DNA of 64,000 nt, taken from contig NZ_QTTA01000020.1 in the NCBI RefSeq assembly GCF_003730275.1, forward strand, positions 1 through 64,000. Direction: 5' to 3'. A program made the translations under genes and the position numbers. This DNA is from Brevundimonas halotolerans (GTDB taxonomy: Bacteria > Pseudomonadota > Alphaproteobacteria > Caulobacterales > Caulobacteraceae). Below the pieces are notes generated by a model, which saw only the letters and a program-made list of their open reading frames with translations, was not told where the DNA came from and did no database searches. Below are positions 1 through 9,024 of the stretch, one piece after another (positions within the stretch are counted from its first letter, which is position 1; every line of letters starts with the position of its first letter).

Positions 1-212
1 TCGGTCACGCCGACACCTCGGGCTCGGCCAGCTACAACGTCGGCCTGTCGAACCGCCGTGCCCGCACGGTCGCCGATGCCCTCGTGGCCCGCGGCGTCCC
101 CGGTGGCGCCCTGGCCGTCGAAGGTCGCGGTGAAACCGACCTGGCCCGTCCGACCGCTGACGGTGTCCGTGAGCCGCTGAACCGGCGCGCGACCATCGAC
201 ATCAACTTCTGA
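1..212 (+). CDS. OmpA family protein, C-terminal end (partial)
   Basis: This is the last 69 codons of a protein whose beginning lies outside the window. The visible residues start GHADTSGS, then NVGLSNRRARTV, GRGETD and a closing NRRATIDINF, which is the second half of the OmpA C-terminal domain that binds peptidoglycan non-covalently. The protein probably ties the outer membrane to the cell wall, either as a porin-like OmpA or as a Pal-type lipoprotein; the missing N-terminus prevents a choice. A GC-rich hairpin follows 82 bases after the stop. Confidence 0.85.
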   Translation, partial: GHADTSGSASYNVGLSNRRARTVADALVARGVPGGALAVEGRGETDLARPTADGVREPLNRRATIDINF

Positions 213-294
213 TCCGGCTTCCGGACCGGTCCGGCCTCTCCCCGCGAGAGACCGGGCCGAACCGGGCCTGACCAGAGGGTCGATAGACTTCAAC

Positions 295-333
295 CCACCG
301 CCGTGGCCCCCGGTCACGGCGGTGGTGTCGTTT
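295..333 (+). terminator. Hairpin downstream of the OmpA-like gene
   Basis: A perfect 11-bp stem, 295-305 (CCACCGCCGTG) with 315-325, has a 9-nt loop and a short T-containing tail (TGTCGTTT). It probably ends the OmpA-like transcript. The T tract is weak, so this may instead be a 3'-end stabilising stem. Confidence 0.5.
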
Positions 334-400
334 CGGGTGGGAGACGAGGTTTTCCTGCCCGCGACTGGACAGGCGGGCCGGACCGGTCAAAGGGAGGATT

Positions 401-1654
401 GTGTTCGTTTCCCATCGCTCCTTTCCTGCGCCGTTGCCTGAGCCGGATGCCCTTGTCCGTCGTCGATTTCTGATTGCCAGCGCGCCCTTCGGGCCGTTCT
501 CCGGGGACCTTGCCGCCGCGATCGAGGCCTCAGGAGGCGAGGTGAGGCGCCTGATTCTCAACATGGGCGATCGGTTCGACTGGCGGCGCGGCGGAGGTCG
601 GACCCACCGCGAACCCTTCGACGCGTTCCGGACGGCGCTTCCCGACTGGATTGAGGAATTTACCGACGTCATCGTGTTCGGGGATACCAGCCCCCATGCG
701 CGGGCGGTTCTGGCTGCGGCCCGCATACGAGGGCTGGACACCTGGGTTCTGGAGAATGGATACTTTCGTCCGGACTGGATCACGCTCGAGCGCACTGGCG
801 TCAACGCCGAGGGCTGCAGTCCGGCGGACCCCGAGGCCTATGCCAATGTGCAGGCCCGGGAACCCCGACCGGTCCCGGTCGGGCGCATCCTGCCGTGGCA
901 CGTCACCCACATCAGCCTCTACTATTTCATCGAACTGATAGGCCGCAGGGCCTTTCCACACTTTCGGCCCGAGTATGACCCTCCGCCCTGGCGGCAGGCC
1001 TTTGGCCATGTTGGTCGGGCGCTGAAGAGCCGGAGGGCCGCGACCCGCAAGCGGCTAAGGACGGTCCTGAAGGGCGGTCTTCCTTTTGTTCTGGTCTGTC
1101 TGCAGCGGGATGGAGACAGCCAACTGGTGCGCCATTCCTCATTGCCGACCAATGCGGCGTTTCTGGCGCGCGTGCTGGACAGTTTCGCCACCCATGCGCC
1201 GCCGGAGCTGCATCTGGTGGTCAAGGGGCACCCGCTGGATGCCGGTGTCATCGACATGGAAGCGCAGACCGGACGGCTGGCTGAAGCCTGCGGTGTGAGC
1301 GCCCGGGTGCATTATCTGGATGGCGGGACCCTGGCCGATCTGTGTCGGGCCTCGCGGGGGCTGGTGGTCAACAACTCCAGCGCGGCGCTATCCGCGCTCG
1401 GGTTTGGCACGCCGGTCAAGGTTCTGGGACAGGCCTTTTTCGACATGGAGGGTCTGACGGACCCCCGCCCGCTTGACCAGTTCTGGAGCGCGCCGCGCGC
1501 GCCCGATCCGGACCTGTTCGCGCGGTTTCGCACCTGGGTGATCGATAATACCCAGATAAACGGCGGGTTTCACGGACCGGCTGTGCGGCGCGAGACCGCC
1601 CGGGCGGTGGTTCAGCGGTTTGCCCTCGACTTCAGGGCCGGCCCCCGCGTCTGA
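401..1654 (+). CDS. KpsS-like capsular polysaccharide biosynthesis/export protein
   Basis: This 417-aa protein matches the capsule polysaccharide biosynthesis family (KpsS/KpsC type). The signature WVLENGYFRPDWITLERTGVN is visible near residues 115-135, and a later conserved block reads VVKGHPLD, about residue 275. KpsS-type enzymes act in the cytoplasm as Kdo transferases that build the linker of exported capsules; that exact activity is known of the family and not shown here. The start is GTG with GGGAGG just upstream (392-397), although the spacing is short; no earlier in-frame ATG exists. It stands alone: no kpsC, ABC transporter or other capsule gene is adjacent, so it may serve a holdfast or surface glycan. 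Confidence 0.75.
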   Translation: MFVSHRSFPAPLPEPDALVRRRFLIASAPFGPFSGDLAAAIEASGGEVRRLILNMGDRFDWRRGGGRTHREPFDAFRTALPDWIEEFTDVIVFGDTSPHARAVLAAARIRGLDTWVLENGYFRPDWITLERTGVNAEGCSPADPEAYANVQAREPRPVPVGRILPWHVTHISLYYFIELIGRRAFPHFRPEYDPPPWRQAFGHVGRALKSRRAATRKRLRTVLKGGLPFVLVCLQRDGDSQLVRHSSLPTNAAFLARVLDSFATHAPPELHLVVKGHPLDAGVIDMEAQTGRLAEACGVSARVHYLDGGTLADLCRASRGLVVNNSSAALSALGFGTPVKVLGQAFFDMEGLTDPRPLDQFWSAPRAPDPDLFARFRTWVIDNTQINGGFHGPAVRRETARAVVQRFALDFRAGPRV

Positions 1655-1836
1655 GCACGGCCAATCCGGCAAGGTGTGGCTCTCGCGCCACCCCCAGAGC
1701 CCTGTCACGTCATTGTCATATTAGTGTCGTCGGAGCTTCCCACGTCCGGCCTAGAGGGAGCCCACTTGTCATCTTTCGTCGCGTTTGAGTCCCATTCCGG
1801 GCCATTTCGTGGCGAGTCAGCGGGGATACGCCAGAC

Positions 1837-4800
1837 ATGCTGAAGAAGTTCGCCTACGGGGCCTCGGTCGCCGTACTCATGATGACCGCGGCTACCGCGG
1901 TTCATGCCCAGGAAACCACCGGCGCCATCCGTGGCACCGTGCTGGGCGACAGCGGCCAGCCGGTCGCCAACGCCACGGTCACTGTGACCCACGTGCCGTC
2001 GGGCACCCGCTCGGTTGCCGTCACCGGCGAGAACGGCCAGTACAACGCCCGCGGCCTGCGCGTCGGCGGCCCCTACACGGTCCAGGTTGACGCCGCCGGC
2101 GTCTCGGGCACCCGTGAAGTCGCGGCCATCGGCATTGGCGACGCGACCGTTGCCGACGTCTATGTCTCGCAGGGCGGCACCCAGCTGGACGAAGTGGTCG
2201 TGATCGGCACCGCCGGCGGCGTCGTGCAGACCGCCATCGGCCCGAACGCCGTCTTCACCGCCGAAGACCTGGCCAACGCCCCGGCCATCAACCGCGACAT
2301 CCGCGACGTGATCGCGATCGACCCGCGCGTCTATGTCGACGAAGCCTTTGTCGATGCCGTGCAGTGCGGCGGCGCCAACCCGCGCTTCAACAGCCTGACC
2401 GTCGACGGCGTCCGCCTGAACGACAATTTCGGCCTGAACTCGTCGGGCTATCCGACCGAGCGCATGCCCTTCTCCTACGACGCCATCCAGCAGGTGGCTG
2501 TGGAACTGGCCCCGTTCGACGTCGAATACGGCAACTTCACCGCCTGTAACATCAACGCCGTGACCAAGTCGGGCGGCAACAGCCTGTCGGGCGGCTTCTT
2601 CTACGACTACAGCGACCACGAGCTGACCGGCGCCTCGCTGGAAGGCCGTTCGGTTGACCTGGGCGAGTTCGAGGAGACCCGCTGGGGCATCAACGTCGGT
2701 GGCCCAATCATTCAGGATCGCCTGTATTTCTTCGCCGCCTACGAGAAGCTGGACGGCGTCAACTTCTTTGACCGTTCGCCGGCCGGCGGCGGTGGCGCCG
2801 AAGTGCAGGGCCTGTCGATGGCCCAGTACAACGAGATCCTTGATATCGCCCGCACCGTGTACGGCTTTGACCCGGGTGGCATTCCGGCCCCGCAGCCGAA
2901 TGAAGATGAAAAGCTGCTCATCAAGCTGGACTGGAACATCAGCGATCAGCACCGCGCGGCCTTCACCTATAACTACAATGATGGCTTCAACATCACGGAG
3001 TCGGACCGCGGCTCGGATGAATTCGAATTTTCGGGTCACCTGTATGAGCGCGGTGCCGAGCTGAACGCCTATGTCCTGCAGGTCTTTTCGGACTGGACGG
3101 ACAATTTCTCGACGGAGTTCCGCGTCGCCTATTCGACCCTGGACAACCGCCAGATCCCGCAAGGCGGCCTCGACGTCGGGGAAGTCCAGATCCGGACTCT
3201 CAACGACCATGATGGCGACAGCGTCGACTCGCGCGCCACCGTCTATCTGGGTGCCGACGACTCGCGTCATTCGAACGTGCTCAGCTATGAGACGATGAGC
3301 TACAAGCTCGGCGGATCGTACATCTGGGGTGACCATCTGTTCACCTTCGGCTACGAGCGCGAGGACCTTGAAATCTTCAACCTTTTCGTCCAGCACAGCC
3401 AGGGCGAGTTCCGCTTCAACAGCATCAACGACTTCCGCAACGGCAACGCCTCGCAGGTCTTCTACGGCAACGCGGCCTCGCTGGACCCGAACGATGCGGC
3501 GGCCAGCTTCGCCTACGGCACCAACACCCTGTATGCGCAGGACGAGTGGGTCTTCTCGAACGACCTGACCCTGACCTTCGGCCTGCGCTATGACTGGTAC
3601 GACTCGAACGACGAGCCGGCCCTGAACGCCAACTTCGTGGCGCGCAACGGCTTTGCCAACACGTCGAACCTGGACGGCAAGGGGCTGCTGCAGCCGCGCT
3701 TCGGCTTCCGCTATGACTTCGCCGACAATCTGCAGTTCCGTGGTGGTTTCGGCCTCTATTCGGGCGGCAATCCCAACGTCTGGCTGTCGAACAACTATTC
3801 GAACGACGGTGTGACCAACATCCAGGTGAACCGCCGCAACTTCAACATCTTCACCAACACGACCGGTCAGCCGCTGTTCGACATTCCGGACTCGCTGGTC
3901 ACCGCCGTGACCACCGGTACGCCGAATGTTGGCGTCAATGCGCTGGACCCCGACTTCGACCTGCCGTCGGCCTGGAAGTTCGCCATCGGTGCCACCTACT
4001 GGTTCGATGCGCCGGTTCTGGGTGAAGGCGTCCGCCTTGACCTCGACCTCCTGCACTCGGAAACCCAGGATGCGGCCATCATCAAGGATCTGACGCTGGC
4101 CCAGATCGGCACCATGGTTGACGGTCGCCCGATCTATCGCTCGATCGACCGCAGCGACCCCGACTGCGTCAATCCGACTGCGGCCGCCTGCTCCAGCCGG
4201 AACTTCAACAATGACTTCGTGCTGACCAATACGGATGGCGGACATCAAACGGTGTTCTCGGCCAGCCTGACCCAGTCCTACGACTGGGGCCTGGACTGGA
4301 CCCTGGGCTATGCCTTCACCCAGGCCGAAGACGTCAATCCGATGACCTCGTCGGTGGCCTTCTCGAACTATGCCAACGTGGCGGTGTTTGATCCGAACAA
4401 CCCGAACGTGGCGACCTCGAACTATGAGATCCCGCACCGGATCACCCTGCAAATGAACTATGAGCGGGAAATCTTCGGCGACTACATGACCCGCTTCACC
4501 CTGTTCGGTCGTGCGAACGAGGGCCGTCCGTTCGGCTTCGCCTTCTCGGGCGACGACGGCGACATCTTCGGCGACATCATCGACAACCGTCACCTGCTGT
4601 ACATCCCGACCGGTCCGTCGGATCCCAACGTGGTGTTCCAGCCGGGCTTCGACCAGGCCGCCTTCTTCGACTTCATCGATGAATACGGTCTGGGTGAGTT
4701 TGCCGGTTCGACCATGCCCCGCAACGCCGTCCAGAGCGGTTGGTGGAGCAAGTTCGACCTGCGGATCGAGCAGGAGCTGCCGGGCCTGATGTCGGGTCAC

Positions 4801-5025
4801 CGCACTGCGGCCTTCGTGGTCGTGGAAAACCTCGGCAACCTGCTGAACGACGAATGGGGCATCCTGCGTGAGGCTTCCTTCCCGCAATCGCAGGGCGTGG
4901 TGGACGTGGACCGCAACGGTGCCGGCCAGTACGTCTTCCAGCAGTTCCTCCAGCCCGCTGGCCAGTCCCGCGTGACCGGTGCGTCGCTTTGGGAAGTGCG
5001 TGTGGGCCTGCGCTACAGCTTCTAA
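1837..5025 (+). CDS. TonB-dependent receptor, Oar-like, with carboxypeptidase-regulatory-like domain
   Basis: This 1062-aa outer-membrane receptor takes up an unknown substrate using TonB energy. Residues 1-24 form a signal peptide ending VHA before QETTG. Residues about 27-110 form a carboxypeptidase-D regulatory-like beta-sandwich (IRGTVLGDSGQPV), followed by a TonB-box-like DEVVVIG, a plug domain to about residue 250, and a long beta-barrel ending in a terminal phenylalanine (LRYSF). This order is that of Oar-type receptors. Only ATG 1837 places the signal peptide at the N-terminus. A strong terminator follows 25 bases after the stop, so the gene is probably monocistronic. The antisense strand is also open for over 1000 codons because of codon bias. 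Confidence 0.93.
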   Translation: MLKKFAYGASVAVLMMTAATAVHAQETTGAIRGTVLGDSGQPVANATVTVTHVPSGTRSVAVTGENGQYNARGLRVGGPYTVQVDAAGVSGTREVAAIGIGDATVADVYVSQGGTQLDEVVVIGTAGGVVQTAIGPNAVFTAEDLANAPAINRDIRDVIAIDPRVYVDEAFVDAVQCGGANPRFNSLTVDGVRLNDNFGLNSSGYPTERMPFSYDAIQQVAVELAPFDVEYGNFTACNINAVTKSGGNSLSGGFFYDYSDHELTGASLEGRSVDLGEFEETRWGINVGGPIIQDRLYFFAAYEKLDGVNFFDRSPAGGGGAEVQGLSMAQYNEILDIARTVYGFDPGGIPAPQPNEDEKLLIKLDWNISDQHRAAFTYNYNDGFNITESDRGSDEFEFSGHLYERGAELNAYVLQVFSDWTDNFSTEFRVAYSTLDNRQIPQGGLDVGEVQIRTLNDHDGDSVDSRATVYLGADDSRHSNVLSYETMSYKLGGSYIWGDHLFTFGYEREDLEIFNLFVQHSQGEFRFNSINDFRNGNASQVFYGNAASLDPNDAAASFAYGTNTLYAQDEWVFSNDLTLTFGLRYDWYDSNDEPALNANFVARNGFANTSNLDGKGLLQPRFGFRYDFADNLQFRGGFGLYSGGNPNVWLSNNYSNDGVTNIQVNRRNFNIFTNTTGQPLFDIPDSLVTAVTTGTPNVGVNALDPDFDLPSAWKFAIGATYWFDAPVLGEGVRLDLDLLHSETQDAAIIKDLTLAQIGTMVDGRPIYRSIDRSDPDCVNPTAAACSSRNFNNDFVLTNTDGGHQTVFSASLTQSYDWGLDWTLGYAFTQAEDVNPMTSSVAFSNYANVAVFDPNNPNVATSNYEIPHRITLQMNYEREIFGDYMTRFTLFGRANEGRPFGFAFSGDDGDIFGDIIDNRHLLYIPTGPSDPNVVFQPGFDQAAFFDFIDEYGLGEFAGSTMPRNAVQSGWWSKFDLRIEQELPGLMSGHRTAAFVVVENLGNLLNDEWGILREASFPQSQGVVDVDRNGAGQYVFQQFLQPAGQSRVTGASLWEVRVGLRYSF

Positions 5026-5050
5026 GCTTTAGCTGCAGACCAAAGATCGA

Positions 5051-5079
5051 GGGCGGGCCGGAAACGGTCCGCCCTTTTT
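5051..5079 (+). terminator. Rho-independent terminator of the TonB-dependent receptor
   Basis: A 9-bp GC stem with one G-U pair (5051-5059 with 5066-5074) and a GGAAAC loop is followed by TTTTT at 5075-5079, starting 25 bases after the stop codon. Confidence 0.85.
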
Positions 5080-5088
5080 CGTTATTGG

Positions 5089-5126
5089 CCCTATCGCTCG
5101 CGACGCGGTCGCTCGCTACTTGAGGG
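5089..5126 (+). repeat. 38-bp CCCTA/TTGAGGG repeat, copy A of a tandem triplet
   Basis: The unit starts CCCTATCGCTCGCGACGCGG and ends TCGCTCGCTACTTGAGGG. It has CCCT/AGGG inverted ends and a doubled GCTCGC inside. Two further copies follow at 50- and 48-bp steps, and a fourth lies at 28874-28910 on the other strand. No protein frame of its own is evident. Confidence 0.85.
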
Positions 5127-5138
5127 CAGGCGTTTTTG

Positions 5139-5176
5139 CCCTAACGCTCGCCGCGCGGTGGCTCGCTACTTGAGGG
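5139..5176 (+). repeat. 38-bp CCCTA/TTGAGGG repeat, copy B
   Basis: This copy differs from copy A at four positions, all within the first 32 bases; its final CTCGCTACTTGAGGG is identical. The A-B junction can form a small hairpin (AGGGCA 5123-5128 with TGCCCT 5137-5142), so neighbouring units can pair through their ends. Confidence 0.85.
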
Positions 5177-5186
5177 CATGTATTTT

Positions 5187-5224
5187 CCCTACCGCTCGCG
5201 ACGCGGTCGCTCGCTACTTGAGGG
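5187..5224 (+). repeat. 38-bp CCCTA/TTGAGGG repeat, copy C
   Basis: This copy differs from copy A at one base only (CCCTAC instead of CCCTAT). It ends 68 bases before the aguA start chosen here. The repeats happen to be open in the aguA frame and encode VARYLR twice, so a longest-frame caller would extend aguA into them. Confidence 0.85.
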
Positions 5225-5292
5225 GTTGGCTTGAGGGGGAGGCGGTTCGTGCCTATCTGGTGCGGCCTGCCCCTATGAAGGATGATCCCGGC

Positions 5293-6279
5293 ATGACCGC
5301 TGTTCCCGTCCCGGCCGAATGGGCTCCGCACCGCGCCATGTGGGTCGGATGGCCCAGCCATGCCGAGCTGTGGGAAGACGACCTTGAGGCCGCACAGGCC
5401 GAGGTCGAGGGACTGGTGCGGGCGCTGGCCGGACCGGGGCGCGAGCAGGTGCGGCTGTTGGTCGGCAAGCGCGAGGCGCTGGAGGCCGCGCAGGCCCGGT
5501 TTGCCGGCGTGGACGGTGTGACCGTGGTCGATGGCCGGTTCGGCGACATCTGGCTGAGGGACACGGGCCCGATCTTCGGTCAGGGCTCCGCCCGGGCGGC
5601 CGCCTTCCGGTTCAACGGCTGGGGCGGCAAATATGAGCTGGAGCATGACGACACGGTCGCGACGCAGATCGGCGCGGCCTCCGGCACGCCGCTCGACCGG
5701 CACGACTTTATCCTTGAGGGCGGGGCGCTGGATCATGACGGGCGGGGCACGATTCTGACGACGCGCCAGTGCCTTTTGAACCCCAACCGCAACCCGGGCT
5801 GGACCGAGGCTCTGGCCGAGTCGGCGCTGACCGAGGCGCTGGGGGCAACGCGGGTCGTCTGGCTGGGCGACGGGCTGATGAATGATCATACGGACGGCCA
5901 TGTCGACAATCTGGCGCGGTTCGTCGGCCCGGGGGTGGTCGTCTGTCCGGTGGGCTGGGGCGCGGACGATCCCAATGACGAGGTCTATGACGCCACAGCC
6001 CGGGCGCTGACGGCCGAGGGGCTGACGGTCATCCGCATTCCCTCGCCCGGCCGGATCGAGAACGAGGACGGCGAACCCATCCCCGCCAGCCACATGAATT
6101 TCCTGATCGCCAATGGGGCGGTCATTGTGCCGAGCTACGGGAACGAAGCGGCGACCGAAGCCGCCTGCAACGCCTTGCGGGTCGTCCTTTCCGATCGCGA
6201 GATTATCGCCCTGCCGTCGCTTGCGATCCTCACCGGCGGAGGCTCGTTCCACTGCATCTCACAGCAGGAACCAGCGTGA
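5293..6279 (+). CDS. aguA: Agmatine deiminase
   Basis: This 328-aa enzyme hydrolyses agmatine to N-carbamoylputrescine and ammonia, the first step of the agmatine route to putrescine. It belongs to the peptidyl-arginine-deiminase-like (guanidino-modifying) superfamily. Visible motifs are WLRDTGP, the DGHVDN block that supplies the catalytic His, and GGGSFHC with the nucleophilic Cys321 near the C-terminus. ATG 5293 is preceded by AAGGA (5278-5282) at good spacing; longer starts would run into the repeats. Its pathway partner aguB lies downstream, separated only by the inverted-repeat unit at 6282-6749, so the two were probably once directly adjacent. Confidence 0.93.
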   Translation: MTAVPVPAEWAPHRAMWVGWPSHAELWEDDLEAAQAEVEGLVRALAGPGREQVRLLVGKREALEAAQARFAGVDGVTVVDGRFGDIWLRDTGPIFGQGSARAAAFRFNGWGGKYELEHDDTVATQIGAASGTPLDRHDFILEGGALDHDGRGTILTTRQCLLNPNRNPGWTEALAESALTEALGATRVVWLGDGLMNDHTDGHVDNLARFVGPGVVVCPVGWGADDPNDEVYDATARALTAEGLTVIRIPSPGRIENEDGEPIPASHMNFLIANGAVIVPSYGNEAATEAACNALRVVLSDREIIALPSLAILTGGGSFHCISQQEPA

Positions 6280-6281
6280 GG

Positions 6282-6749
6282 CTTGGTGAAAAGTGCTAGT
6301 GAGTAGTGAGTAGAGGGGACGGAGCTTGGGCGAGACGCACAATCATCGAGATCTGAAGGTCTGGCAGATCTCTATGGATCTCGTTGAAACTGTCTACAGG
6401 CTCTCGCGTGATTGGCCGAACCACGAACTGTATGGGCTGGTCTCTCAGGCGCGCAGGGCCTCTGTTTCCGTTCCCGCGAACATCGCGGAGGGAGCGGGCA
6501 GGCGCAGTACCGGAGAGTTCGCACACTTCGTCGGGATTGCGCGCGGTTCGCTGGCCGAAGTCGAAACACTGCTCGTTCTGGCGGGCAGGCTCGGATACCT
6601 TGATGAGCGCACCTTGGAACATCTTCTGATGGACATTGCTGAGGTCGGACGGATGCTGACCGGTCTCATGCACTCGTTGCGTGACAGGCAGGCGCGATGA
6701 CACAGAGCTCGACATACTACTCACTACCCACCAGCACTCTTCACCCAAG
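6282..6749 (+). mobile_element. IVS-like unit: four-helix-bundle gene within long inverted repeats
   Basis: The left arm 6282-6313 and right arm 6717-6749 are inverted copies: 29 of 32 aligned bases are identical, with one single-base gap. They enclose only the four-helix-bundle gene. The arms contain a 7-nt period (GTGAGTA repeated). The left arm begins two bases after the aguA stop and the right arm ends nine bases before the aguB start, so the unit fills the gap of a two-gene pathway. No target duplication is obvious. In RNA the arms would form a long basal stem with the gene in the loop, as described for intervening sequences in 23S rRNA. That this unit is mobile is inferred. Confidence 0.6.
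6326..6700 (+). CDS. Four-helix bundle protein (23S rRNA IVS / S23-like, Avd-related fold)
   Basis: This 124-aa protein shows the family pattern clearly: HRDLKVWQISMDLV at the start, LYGLVSQARRASVSVPANIA then EGAGRR in the middle, and FAHFVGIARGSLAEVETLL afterwards. The family is encoded inside 23S rRNA intervening sequences of several bacteria and also occurs free-standing; related folds act as the accessory protein Avd of diversity-generating retroelements. Its biochemical role is not established. TTG 6326 is used as the start because it precedes the conserved HRDLKVW block and has AGGGG 8 bases upstream; no ATG lies there. Codon use is visibly less GC-biased than in the neighbouring aguA and aguB, suggesting acquisition. 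No reverse transcriptase is nearby. Confidence 0.85.
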   Translation: MGETHNHRDLKVWQISMDLVETVYRLSRDWPNHELYGLVSQARRASVSVPANIAEGAGRRSTGEFAHFVGIARGSLAEVETLLVLAGRLGYLDERTLEHLLMDIAEVGRMLTGLMHSLRDRQAR

Positions 6750-6758
6750 TACCCACTC

Positions 6759-7621
<863 letters not shown>

Positions 7622-7625
<4 letters not shown>

Positions 7626-8443
7626 GAGCGCAGGGCCAGCCGCTCCGCCGCGCATGCGGGGTTTTCGAGGGGATCGGTGCGGGCGGTCACCAGTTCGGCG
7701 CGGGCGGCCTCGGCGAGGGCGCGGTAGGCCGGATCGGTGCGGGCGGCCTGCCAGACGGCCTGACCCAACCGTTCGCCCGCTGCCACATCCTGCGGCCAGG
7801 CGAGACCGCAGATCGACAGGCTGAGGCCGATTTCCCGGCCGATGCGGCGTGTCTGTTCGGCGCGGTCCGGGGCGAGGTCGGCGACCGCCTCGGCCCAGAC
7901 GGTGGCCAGGGCAGCGCCGCCGGAGGGCGACCAGCCGTGGCCGCTGTCGCCTTCGGGTAGACGGATACAGGCCGTGCGGTCGGTGCCGATGTCGATGGGG
8001 CGGGGACGGGCGGCCCGCAGCTTTTGCCAGACAGCCTCGACGTCGCGGCCCAGCCTGGTGAACAGGTCAATTACTGCGGGGGTCTCGGCCGCGCCGAGTC
8101 GGGTGCCGAGCGCGCAGTCGAAATGCTGGGGCGCGAAGGCCGGGCGCAGCTCGACATGGCGGATCGCCAGATACCAGCGGTCCGTGCCGGGGGTTTGACC
8201 TTCACGCTCCCACGTTCCGCGGTCGGCAGCGAGATCGGCGGAGGTCGGACCGGGGGCCGGGCGATGTGCACCCGCAATGGCGTCGATCTGACCCGCCGTG
8301 ACGAAGCCTTGAGGGGGCGAGGGGGCGGACAGCGACCGAGGGTCCGGTCGGCGCTCGGACAGGCTGCAGCCGGCGACCAGCAGCGGCATGAGCAGGAGAA
8401 GGGGCAGGCCCCGCCTCCTCACTGTCACTGGCCCGCCGTCCAT
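7622..8443 (-). CDS. Class A acid phosphatase-like lipoprotein, catalytic residues lost
   Basis: This 273-aa lipoprotein (lipobox LLVAGC, Cys26) carries a PAP2/class A non-specific acid phosphatase domain. The family signature is K-x6-RP, SGH, SR-x5-H-x3-D. Here K141/R148-P149 and S167-G-H169 remain, but the third motif reads SLSICGLAWPQD: the Arg is Leu209 and the nucleophilic His is Ala215. It is therefore probably not a working phosphatase and may bind a ligand or be drifting. The ATG start overlaps the upstream lipoprotein gene by 19 bases; a GTG at 8428 would give a 4-base GTGA overlap and an equally good signal peptide. The two lipoprotein genes form one unit. Confidence 0.75.
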
Positions 8444-8931
8444 GTGACGGACACGCGGGTCTGGCTGTCATCCGCCTCGGAGGGCTCGGCCACGACCTGC
8501 AGGGTGGCGCCGCGGCCCTCGGGGTCGACCGCAGCATAGGCCTGGGTCTGGCCCTGCTTGAGGGCGGAGACGGTCGACAGGCCACTGTCGCGGGCCCTGG
8601 TCTGATAGAAGTCGATGACCGCCTCGGGGCTGTCAGAGGTGGTGAAGGTGGCCGTTCCGCCGAGGTCCGTGGTGGGCGCGTCCGACGGGCTGGGCTGGGC
8701 CCCCGGATAGGCGGCGGCATAGGCGGGGGGGCCGGAGGACGTAACCTCTGCGACCTCCGCGCCATCCGCGGGTGCTTCGGGCGTTTCCGGGGCGGCGGCT
8801 TCGGCCTCGGCGGGCGGGGTGTCGTCTTCTGCCGGGCCCTGACCGCAGGCGGCCAGCGTCAGGCTGGCAGCAAGCGCCGTCGTAACAGCAAGACGCGCAG
8901 ACATACGGCGCGGGATCGGTTGCAATCTCAT
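8425..8931 (-). CDS. Hypothetical lipoprotein
   Basis: This 168-aa protein has a lipoprotein signal (SLTLAACGQ), an Ala/Glu/Pro-rich low-complexity linker, then a compact domain (about residues 90-168) with FTTSDSPEAVIDFYQTRARDSG, the look of small periplasmic domains seen in uncharacterised alphaproteobacterial lipoproteins. ATG 8931 has AGGA upstream. The function is not recognised. It is followed and overlapped by the phosphatase-like lipoprotein, so the two are probably co-translated and may act together in the periplasm. Confidence 0.7.
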   Translation of the reverse strand: MRLQPIPRRMSARLAVTTALAASLTLAACGQGPAEDDTPPAEAEAAAPETPEAPADGAEVAEVTSSGPPAYAAAYPGAQPSPSDAPTTDLGGTATFTTSDSPEAVIDFYQTRARDSGLSTVSALKQGQTQAYAAVDPEGRGATLQVVAEPSEADDSQTRVSVTWTAGQ

Positions 8932-9024
8932 GGTCCCGTTCCTGGGTTGGGTCGCGGAATCAGCCTTCTGGCAGATGCCGAAAGGCACGTTGGCGCAGGA
9001 CGGGGGCGCCATCAAGGCGATTGT

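Noticed and set aside
1705-4887. A 1060-codon open frame antisense to the TonB-dependent receptor
   Set aside because: It mirrors the GC-rich codon pattern of the receptor, has no domain pattern, and the plus strand has a clear signal peptide, plug and barrel.
5089-5224. Three evenly spaced repeats considered as a CRISPR array
   Set aside because: The spacers are only 12 and 10 bases, the copies vary, no cas gene is near, and a lone copy lies 24 kb away.
5158-5292. A longer aguA start within the tandem repeats
   Set aside because: The extension is encoded by repeat sequence (VARYLR twice) and lacks a ribosome site; ATG 5293 has AAGGA upstream.
6326-6700. A diversity-generating retroelement around the Avd-like protein
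   Set aside because: No reverse transcriptase, template repeat or variable repeat is in the neighbourhood.
6681-6758. A longer aguB start reading through the right inverted-repeat arm
   Set aside because: The extra 26 codons lack homology and overlap the four-helix-bundle gene; ATG 6759 gives the usual N-terminus.
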